From an uncultured Erysipelotrichaceae bacterium (lineage in GTDB: Bacteria > Bacillota_I > Bacilli_A > RF39 > UBA660), in contig CADBLZ010000065.1 of the NCBI GenBank assembly GCA_902795675.1, forward strand, positions 1-10,221: DNA of 10,221 nt, in the 5' to 3' direction. Shown piece by piece: positions 6,181-10,221 of this stretch (within the stretch, counting starts at the first letter, position 1; each line of letters opens with the position of its first letter). A program made the translations under genes and the position numbers. The notes beneath the pieces were generated by a model. The model had not been told where the DNA came from. It was given only the letters and a program-made list of their open reading frames with translations, and ran no database searches.

Positions 6181-6198
6181 TAGTTAATTGATTATACT
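6170..6198 (+). promoter_or_regulatory. Promoter of rplJ-rplL, with -35 inside the rplA end
   Basis: A perfect TTGACA at 6170-6175, a 17-base spacer and TATACT at 6193-6198. The -35 lies in the final codons of rplA. The predicted start near 6205 lies just upstream of the L10 leader. Confidence 0.8.
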
Positions 6199-6204
6199 AA
6201 ATTT

Positions 6205-6319
6205 GATTAAAAAAGCGATTTGTCCAAAGACAGTAGGTGCTAAAGTAAATCCTACCGAGGAAAGCCTTATACATATATTTATATGTTCTTTTATGCTTTC
6301 CGTGATGGAAAGCTTTTTT
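6205..6319 (+). promoter_or_regulatory. L10 (rplJ) leader: r-protein attenuation element
   Basis: The conserved L10 leader core is readable. TGTC (6221-6224) and GACA (6229-6232) form a small stem, directly followed by GTAGG (6233-6237), which pairs with CCTAC (6251-6255), then CGAGG. Downstream is a three-segment switch: GGAAAGC (6259-6265), GCTTTCC (6295-6301) and GGAAAGC (6307-6313). The middle segment can pair with the first (antiterminator) or the third (terminator). In the known Bacillota mechanism, free L10-L12 complex binds the leader and favours termination upstream of rplJ. The motif match is strong; the switching is inferred from the base pairing. Confidence 0.88.
6295..6319 (+). 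terminator. Regulated terminator of the L10 leader
   Basis: GCTTTCC (6295-6301), loop GTGAT and GGAAAGC (6307-6313) form a perfect 7-bp stem, followed by six T residues (6314-6319). It lies upstream of rplJ, so it acts as an attenuator rather than as the end of a unit. Confidence 0.85.
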
Positions 6320-6346
6320 AAATAGAAATCCTATAAGGAGGTAAAT

Positions 6347-6841
6347 ATGGCAAGTGCAAAAGCAATTGAAAACAAAAAAGCTATAGTTTCTGAAATCGAA
6401 GATAAGATTAAAAATAGCGAATCAGTTATTTTATTCTCATATCAAGGATTAACAGTTTCTGAACTTTCTGATCTTAGAACACAACTAAGAGAAGTAGATG
6501 CTGAAGCTAAGGTTTACAAGAATACTCTTGTTAAAAGAGCTACTGAAGACCTTAAGATTGATTTAGATGGATTCTATGAAGGTCCAAATGCTATCGTATT
6601 TGGTAAGACTCTACTTGAACCAATCAAAGTAATAGCTAAGTTTGCTAAAGAACATGATAAAGCTGAAATTAGAGTAGGTATTATCAATGGTGCTAGAGCA
6701 GAATTAGATACTATTAAAGAATATGCTGCAATTCCATCAAGAGAAGGTTTACTTACTATGCTTGCTGGTGGAATGATTCAATATGTTAGAGACTTATCTA
6801 TTGGTCTTAACTTATATGCAGAACAACTTGAATCAAAGTAA
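6347..6841 (+). CDS. rplJ: Ribosomal protein L10 (uL10)
   Basis: L10 anchors the L7/L12 dimers to 23S rRNA, forming the stalk base. The 164-residue length is typical of Bacillota. The N-terminal RNA-binding part includes KKAIVSEIEDKI, SYQGLTVSELSDLR and the KVYKNTLVKRA block at about 55-65, followed by GPNAIVFG. The C-terminal half, AIPSREGLLTMLAGGMIQY, leads into the long helix (about 140-160) that carries L12 dimers. AAGGAGG at 6335-6341 is a near-perfect ribosome binding site for ATG 6347. Expression is probably set by the leader attenuator, with L10-L12 as its own repressor. Confidence 0.97.
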   Translation: MASAKAIENKKAIVSEIEDKIKNSESVILFSYQGLTVSELSDLRTQLREVDAEAKVYKNTLVKRATEDLKIDLDGFYEGPNAIVFGKTLLEPIKVIAKFAKEHDKAEIRVGIINGARAELDTIKEYAAIPSREGLLTMLAGGMIQYVRDLSIGLNLYAEQLESK

Positions 6842-6871
6842 TTTGTTTAAAAAGAAAGGAAATATAATATT

Positions 6872-7243
6872 ATGGCAAAATTTACTAAAGATGAATTTAT
6901 AAGTGGATTAAAAGAAATGACTATTCTTGAAGTTAAAGAATTAGTTGACGCAATGAAAGAAGAATTTGGTGTAGATCCAAGTGCTGTAGCTGTAGCTGCT
7001 GCTCCTGCTGCTGGTGCTGACGCTGGTTCAGACGATGCTCCAAAAACTGTAGTTCTTAAAGACTGTGGTGCTAATAAGATGGGTGTTATTAAACTTCTTA
7101 AGGAAATCACTGGTTTAGGACTAGTAGAAGCTAAAGGTATTGCTGATAATGGTGGAAATGTTAAAGAAAACATTCCTGCTAAAGATGCTGAAGATATTAA
7201 AGCTCAACTTGAAGAAGCTGGCGCTACTATCGAATTAGTTTAA
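6872..7243 (+). CDS. rplL: Ribosomal protein L7/L12 (bL12)
   Basis: L12 forms the flexible stalk dimers that recruit EF-G, EF-Tu and IF2. The 123-residue product has three standard parts. An N-terminal dimerisation domain covers about 1-33 (TILEVKELVDAMKEEFGV). A hinge rich in Ala/Gly, AVAVAAAPAAGADAG, covers about 38-53. The C-terminal factor-binding domain covers about 55-123, with NKMGVIKLLKEITGLGLVEA and the closing EEAGATIELV. The ribosome binding site AAAGGA (6855-6860) is a little distant from ATG 6872. L12 is needed at four or more copies per ribosome, and no structure explaining a higher yield than L10 is visible in the 30-base gap. A strong terminator follows. Confidence 0.98.
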   Translation: MAKFTKDEFISGLKEMTILEVKELVDAMKEEFGVDPSAVAVAAAPAAGADAGSDDAPKTVVLKDCGANKMGVIKLLKEITGLGLVEAKGIADNGGNVKENIPAKDAEDIKAQLEEAGATIELV

Positions 7244-7258
7244 TTAAATTCACTTATG

Positions 7259-7287
7259 AAAAAGTAACGGATTCCGTTACTTTTTTT
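7259..7287 (+). terminator. Strong intrinsic terminator after rplL
   Basis: AAAAAGTAACGG (7259-7270), loop ATT and CCGTTACTTTTT (7274-7285) make a 12-bp stem ending in seven T residues (7281-7287). It isolates the ribosomal unit from the accessory genes. Confidence 0.92.
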
Positions 7288-7303
7288 ATTGGTTAAAATA
7301 TAT

Positions 7304-7309
7304 TATAAT
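7304..7309 (+). promoter_or_regulatory. Possible -10 box for the acyltransferase gene
   Basis: TATAAT at 7304-7309. The base run at the -35 distance is just the terminator T-tract (7281-7286), so a weak promoter is plausible but not firm. Confidence 0.35.
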
Positions 7310-7331
7310 AATTTAAGTTAGAGGTGTTACT

Positions 7332-7904
7332 ATGTTTATATTAAAAAACTTTTTAAAAGATATTGCTGGTATTTTTGTGTTTCTTAGATTTAAGAATATA
7401 TGGAGACTAAAAAAACATATAAATGAAAAGAATAAACAAAGTGGTTTATGTGCTTCAATTTATTCTAAATACTTTGATGATCGTGATAGTTATATTGGTA
7501 TAAATGCTAAATTTGAAACTATTCCATATTTTCCACATGGTGTTCATGGTATTTTTATATCTGATAAAACAGTTATTGGTAAGAATGCTGTTATTTTTCA
7601 ACAAGTAACTATTGGTGCCATTAGAACAGAAGGTTCTAAAAATGTTGGTAATCCAACAATTGGGGACAATTGTTATATTGGAGCAGGAGCTAAGATACTA
7701 GGTAATATTAAAATAGGTGATAATTGCCGTATTGGTGCTAATGCTGTAGTAACAAAAGATATGCCTGATAATACAGTTGCTTATGCTTCTGAAACAGTAT
7801 TTAAAACTAAGAAGGAAAAAATGGATAATCGTTTCTATGTATTAAGACCTAATGGTGATATTGAATACTATGATAATGGTGTTTTTAAGAAGAAAGATAA
7901 GTAA
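7332..7904 (+). CDS. Serine acetyltransferase-like hexapeptide acyltransferase
   Basis: A left-handed beta-helix acyltransferase of the CysE/serine acetyltransferase type, expected to use acetyl-CoA and act as a trimer. In the 190-residue protein, a helical N-terminal part (about 1-60) leads into PYFPHGVHGIFIS with the probable catalytic His69. Hexapeptide coils follow (TVIGKNAVIFQQVTIGA, NPTIGDNCYIGAGAKILG, NIKIGDNCRIGANAVV at about 80-140), then VTKDMPDNTV. The N-terminal domain is shorter than in E. coli CysE, as in the short CysE forms and in acyltransferases near surface polysaccharide genes. The last 40 residues (FYVLRPNGDIEYYDNGVF) are not family-typical. The true acceptor cannot be read from the sequence; no cysK or sugar gene is beside it. 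The ribosome binding site is GAGGTG at 7321-7326. Confidence 0.8.
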   Translation: MFILKNFLKDIAGIFVFLRFKNIWRLKKHINEKNKQSGLCASIYSKYFDDRDSYIGINAKFETIPYFPHGVHGIFISDKTVIGKNAVIFQQVTIGAIRTEGSKNVGNPTIGDNCYIGAGAKILGNIKIGDNCRIGANAVVTKDMPDNTVAYASETVFKTKKEKMDNRFYVLRPNGDIEYYDNGVFKKKDK

Positions 7905-7922
7905 TTAAATAGCTATAATATG

Positions 7923-7951
7923 TTTAAAAAAGGATAGAAATGTATTATAAT
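7923..7951 (+). promoter_or_regulatory. Probable promoter of the two-cysteine membrane protein pair
   Basis: TTTAAA (7923-7928), a 17-base spacer and a perfect TATAAT (7946-7951). A second TATAAT lies at 7914-7919. The predicted start near 7958 is close to the ribosome binding site at 7965-7971. Confidence 0.5.
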
Positions 7952-7975
7952 TAACTAGACGAACGGGTGGTAAAG

Positions 7976-8437
7976 ATGAAACTAGATAATAAAGGTTGGG
8001 GACTTCCTGCAACATTAGCTACAACTGCTATTATTTTATTTTTACTTTTAATTGCGGTTTATTATATTAATAAATTATATCGTGATTTAGATTATGATAT
8101 GACATCGACAGAAGAAATTCTAGATATGGGTAAGTCAGAAGAGGAAAAAGAAAGTAAGAAAGATAATCAAGATGTTTATATAAATGAAAAGTATTATAAA
8201 GGTAAAGAAGAGTTACTATATAATGCTACTAAGTATTATATTAAAGAAAAAGGTATTGAAATTAAGGGAGTTGTTACTGTAACTTCAGAGCAATTAATTG
8301 ATAATGGTTATATTCAACCAATATATGATGATGTAGATAATAGTTTATGTACAGCTTACGTTAATGTTTTTTATGACCAAACTGGTGCTACTGTTATAAG
8401 CCCTGTACTTAGATGTTCTCATTATAGAACTAGTTAG
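7976..8437 (+). CDS. Membrane-anchored two-cysteine protein A, pseudopilin-like N-terminus (function unknown)
   Basis: I cannot name a family. The start is ATG 7976 after GGGTGGT (7965-7971); the GTG at 7967 lies inside that site. In the 153-residue product, a short charged leader MKLDNKG is followed directly by WGLPATL and a hydrophobic span to about residue 30. This resembles a prepilin leader (Gly before an aromatic, hydrophobic helix flush after it) but lacks the usual Phe and the Glu at mature position 5. A charged linker (about 35-73) follows. The C-terminal domain (about 74-153) has TKYYIKEKG, VTSEQLIDNGYI, and Cys125 in SLCTAYVNV with Cys147 in LRCSHY. It is expected to lie outside the membrane, where the cysteines could form a disulfide. 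The next gene shares this domain. The gene sits between ribosomal operons, with no pilus or secretion gene nearby. Confidence 0.7.
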   Translation: MKLDNKGWGLPATLATTAIILFLLLIAVYYINKLYRDLDYDMTSTEEILDMGKSEEEKESKKDNQDVYINEKYYKGKEELLYNATKYYIKEKGIEIKGVVTVTSEQLIDNGYIQPIYDDVDNSLCTAYVNVFYDQTGATVISPVLRCSHYRTS

Positions 8438-8447
8438 GATGATTAAG

Positions 8448-8942
8448 ATGGAATTAGAAAGAAAAGAAAAAAGAAAAAGACTTACTTTTAAAGGTAAAGT
8501 TAAAAGAGTTATAAGAACAATATTCAGATTCTTCTATAACATTTATGCAGGTATTAAGAATGCATACAGTAGTTTAAGTAAAACTGGTAAGTTAATTGCT
8601 AAAGTATGGATTTGTATAGCTATTATTATTTTAGTTCTATTACTAGTAATTGGTATTAATAAAGGACATACTTCTAAATATGAAGCTTTTGAAGAAAAGA
8701 TGAATGAAGCTGTTATTAAGTACTATAAAGCAGAAGAGTTCTATGCTAATGAGAAGAGTCCAATTAAACTAAGAGTAGAAGAATTATTTGATTTAAATTA
8801 CTTAGATGAAAAGGATTTACCAGATAGTAGTTGTACTGGTTATAGTATTGTTTATAGTACTGATGATGATAATACTGAAATTAAGTCAAAATCATTCTTA
8901 AATTGTAAGAAATATACAACTAAAAATTATTATAAAAATTAG
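8448..8942 (+). CDS. Membrane-anchored two-cysteine protein B, paralogue of its neighbour (function unknown)
   Basis: The start is ATG 8448, supported by AGGA at 8436-8439; an ATG at 8439 overlaps that site. The product is 164 residues. About 48 strongly basic residues (MELERKEKRKRLTFKGKVKR at the start) would face the cytoplasm. One membrane span follows at about 52-71 (ICIAIIILVLLLVIGI). An outside domain of about 90 residues contains EEKMNEAVIKYYK, LRVEELFDLNYL, and Cys129 in SSCTGYSIVY with Cys153 in LNCKKYTT. The order and spacing (helix with paired Tyr, VxxLxxxxYL, SxCTxY, L-x-C-x-x-Y-x-T) match the preceding protein, so the two probably arose by duplication or act together. The N-terminal regions differ completely: there is no prepilin-like leader here. 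Only ten bases separate it from the upstream gene. No terminator is seen after it. Function unknown. Confidence 0.7.
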   Translation: MELERKEKRKRLTFKGKVKRVIRTIFRFFYNIYAGIKNAYSSLSKTGKLIAKVWICIAIIILVLLLVIGINKGHTSKYEAFEEKMNEAVIKYYKAEEFYANEKSPIKLRVEELFDLNYLDEKDLPDSSCTGYSIVYSTDDDNTEIKSKSFLNCKKYTTKNYYKN

Positions 8943-8953
8943 TTGAAATAATG

Positions 8954-8982
8954 TTGACAATAAAAAGTTAAAATGTTATATT
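8954..8982 (+). promoter_or_regulatory. Strong promoter of the rpsL-rpsG-fusA unit
   Basis: A perfect TTGACA (8954-8959), a 17-base spacer and TATATT (8977-8982), with TGT at 8974-8976 as an extended -10. The predicted start is near 8989. Confidence 0.85.
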
Positions 8983-8988
8983 ATTAAT

Positions 8989-9060
8989 GCATTTGATTTG
9001 GGTTTCACTTCGGTGAAACCTAATTTAAAGGGAATCAGGACACACCAGGGTGTGTGCACA
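8989..9060 (+). promoter_or_regulatory. Structured 5' leader of rpsL, candidate r-protein regulatory RNA
   Basis: The transcript leader holds a perfect 8-bp hairpin, GGTTTCAC (9001-9008) with GTGAAACC (9013-9020), closed by a cUUCGg tetraloop. A second hairpin is ACACAC (9040-9045) with GTGTGT (9050-9055) and loop CAGG. It is followed by CACA (9057-9060), which could compete for the same GTGT arm just ahead of AAAGGAGG (9064-9071). Neither hairpin has a T-run, so any control would act on translation or RNA stability. I do not recognise this as a named leader class. Confidence 0.5.
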
Positions 9061-9080
9061 TTGAAAGGAGGAACAATTGA

Positions 9081-9494
9081 ATGACAACAATCAGTCAATT
9101 AGTTAGAAAAGGAAGAAAAGACAAAACTAAAAAGAGTAAGAGTCCAGTATTAAACGTTGGTTTTAATAGCCTTGAAAGAAAATCAACTGAACAAAACAGT
9201 CCACAAAAACGTGGTGTTTGTACTAAGGTTGGTACTCGTACACCTAAGAAACCTAACTCAGCATTAAGAAAATTTGCTCGTGTTAGATTATCTAATGGTC
9301 GTGAAGTTGATACTTACATTCCAGGTGAAGGACACAACTTACAAGAACACAGCGTAGTATTAGTACGTGGTGGTCGTGTTAAGGACTTAATCGGTGTTCG
9401 TTATCACATTATTCGTGGTACACTTGATACTCAAGGAGTAAACAATAGAAATCAAGGACGTAGTAAATACGGTACTAAAAAACCTAAAGCTTAG
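9081..9494 (+). CDS. rpsL: Ribosomal protein S12 (uS12)
   Basis: S12 lies at the decoding centre and governs accuracy; it is the streptomycin-resistance locus. The 137-residue length matches Bacillota forms. Motifs include GVCTKVGTRTPKKPNSALRK, GEGHNLQEHSVVLVRGGRVK and the closing RSKYGTKKPKA. Lys56 (E. coli Lys43) and Lys101 (E. coli Lys88) are wild type, and Asp102, the RimO methylthiolation site, is kept. One position is odd: the proline in the near-invariant KDLPGVRYH block is isoleucine (Ile104, codon ATC). ATG 9081 follows AAAGGAGG (9064-9071). The gene ends in two consecutive in-frame TAG codons (9492-9497). It heads the str operon with its own promoter and leader. Confidence 0.98.
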   Translation: MTTISQLVRKGRKDKTKKSKSPVLNVGFNSLERKSTEQNSPQKRGVCTKVGTRTPKKPNSALRKFARVRLSNGREVDTYIPGEGHNLQEHSVVLVRGGRVKDLIGVRYHIIRGTLDTQGVNNRNQGRSKYGTKKPKA

Positions 9495-9531
9495 TAGCTT
9501 TTAGAATATTAAAAGAGAGGAGAAATAATAT

Positions 9532-9999
9532 ATGCGTAAAAGACGTGCAGTTAAAAGAGATGTATTACCAGATCCTATTTATAATTCAAAGGTTATTACT
9601 AAGTTAATCAACCAAATTATGAGAGATGGTAAAAAAGGTACTGCTGAAAGAATCTTATATCAAGCATTTGATATAATCAAAGAAAAAACTAACCAAGATC
9701 CAATGGAAGTTTATAACCAAGCAATGGAAAATGTAAAACCTCTACTTGAAATCAAATCAAGAAGAGTTGGTGGATCAAACCTTCAAGTTCCAGTTGAAGT
9801 AAGTGACGATCGTAGTCAAGCATTAGCACTACGTTGGATCGTTAACTATGCTAACACTAGAAACGGAAATGGTATGGCTGAAAATTTAGCCGCAGAAATT
9901 ATGGATGCTGCAAATAATGTTGGTGGAGCTTGCAAAAAACGTGACGATGTTCACAAAATGGCTGAAGCTAATAAAGCATTTGCTCATTATAGATGGTAG
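9532..9999 (+). CDS. rpsG: Ribosomal protein S7 (uS7)
   Basis: S7 nucleates assembly of the 30S head and contacts the E-site tRNA. The 155-residue length is standard. Visible blocks are MRKRRAVKRDVLPDPIYNS, LINQIMRDGKKGTAERI, KSRRVGGSNLQVPVEV, ALRWIVNYA and MAENLAAEIMDAANN. The C-terminus KMAEANKAFAHYRW is the classic ending. ATG 9532 follows AGAGGAG (9516-9522), 37 bases after rpsL. The stop TAG overlaps the weak TAGGG ribosome binding site of fusA. In E. coli S7 regulates this operon from the rpsL-rpsG gap. Here that gap has only a weak stem, AAAGC (9486-9490) with GCTTT (9497-9501), around the rpsL stop. Confidence 0.98.
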   Translation: MRKRRAVKRDVLPDPIYNSKVITKLINQIMRDGKKGTAERILYQAFDIIKEKTNQDPMEVYNQAMENVKPLLEIKSRRVGGSNLQVPVEVSDDRSQALALRWIVNYANTRNGNGMAENLAAEIMDAANNVGGACKKRDDVHKMAEANKAFAHYRW

Positions 10000-10008
10000 G
10001 GTTGTATT

Positions 10009-10221
10009 ATGGCAAGAGACGTAACTATTGATAAAATTAGAAATATTGGTATCATGGCTCACATTGATGCTGGTAAAACAACATTTACTGAAAGAGTTTT
10101 ATTCCATACAGGTATAACTCATAAAATTGGTGAAACACATGATGGTGCTTCACAAATGGACTGGATGGAACAAGAAAAAGAAAGAGGTATCACTATTACT
10201 AGTGCTGCCACTACTGCTCAC
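10009..10221 (+). CDS. fusA: Elongation factor G (first 71 residues, 3' truncated by window)
   Basis: EF-G is the GTPase that drives translocation and, with RRF, ribosome recycling. Only the start is present (full length about 690 residues). It opens MARDVTIDKIRNIGIMAHID, with the P-loop AHIDAGKTT at about 17-25. Switch I elements KIGETHDGASQMDWMEQE follow, then ERGITITSAATT with the G2 threonine. ATG 10009 lies nine bases after the rpsG stop, with TAGGG (9997-10001) as a modest ribosome binding site, so coupling to rpsG is likely. The order rpsL-rpsG-fusA is the conserved str operon. No unusual residue is visible in this fragment. Confidence 0.97.
   Translation, partial: MARDVTIDKIRNIGIMAHIDAGKTTFTERVLFHTGITHKIGETHDGASQMDWMEQEKERGITITSAATTAH

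Noticed and set aside
6847..7173. Reverse-strand open frame opposite rplL
   Set aside because: It is the antisense of the alanine-rich L12 hinge; no recognisable protein, start signal or promoter.
7976..8942. Pilus or type II secretion operon
   Set aside because: Only one protein has a pseudopilin-like leader, and no ATPase, platform protein or peptidase gene is in the window.
9053..9060. TGTGCACA palindrome as a repressor operator
   Set aside because: It lies downstream of the transcription start inside the leader and is explained by the competing arms of the RNA hairpin; no second half-site is seen.
1..10221. CRISPR arrays, insertion sequences, tRNA or rRNA genes
   Set aside because: No direct repeat series, transposase, terminal inverted repeats or cloverleaf/rRNA signatures were seen on reading either strand.

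Overview
This is an AT-rich, gene-dense stretch of a bacterial chromosome carrying 18 protein genes, all on the + strand, two of them cut by the window edges. Shine-Dalgarno sites are strong (AGGAGG/AGGTGAT type), promoters are of the TTGACA-17-TATAAT type, often with an extended -10 TG, and intrinsic terminators are common. Gene order matches the Bacillota/Bacilli pattern: mrnC-rlmB-sigH-secE-nusG-rplK-rplA-rplJ-rplL, then rpsL-rpsG-fusA. The best guess is a low-GC member of class Bacilli, perhaps one of the uncultured gut lineages near Erysipelotrichales or the Mollicutes. The taxon is inferred from gene order and codon bias only. Tryptophan is TGG throughout and no stop codon in the window is TGA.

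Region 1 (1-1950): the 3' part of uvrA (excision repair), a translationally coupled 114-residue protein of unknown function, a terminator, and lgt (lipoprotein maturation) with its own promoter. Region 2 (1950-4670): mrnC and rlmB (23S rRNA maturation and modification), a SigH-like sigma factor, secE (translocase) and nusG (transcription elongation/termination). The rae1 and rpmG genes that sit in this array in Bacillus subtilis are absent here. Region 3 (4670-7290): two ribosomal protein units. rplK-rplA is preceded by a promoter and a folded leader that is probably an L1 operator. rplJ-rplL is preceded by a promoter embedded in the end of rplA and by a recognisable L10 leader with a three-segment antiterminator/terminator switch.

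Region 4 (7290-8945): where rpoB-rpoC would usually lie, there are three accessory genes: a serine-acetyltransferase-like hexapeptide acyltransferase and two adjacent single-pass membrane proteins that share a C-terminal two-cysteine domain. Region 5 (8945-10221): a near-consensus promoter, a structured 5' leader, rpsL, rpsG and the start of fusA (the str operon).

Most of the window is core information processing. The parts least explained by known families are the two-cysteine tandem pair, the 114-residue protein beside uvrA, the acidic tail on ribosomal protein L11, the rpsL leader, and the altered conserved residues in UvrA and S12.
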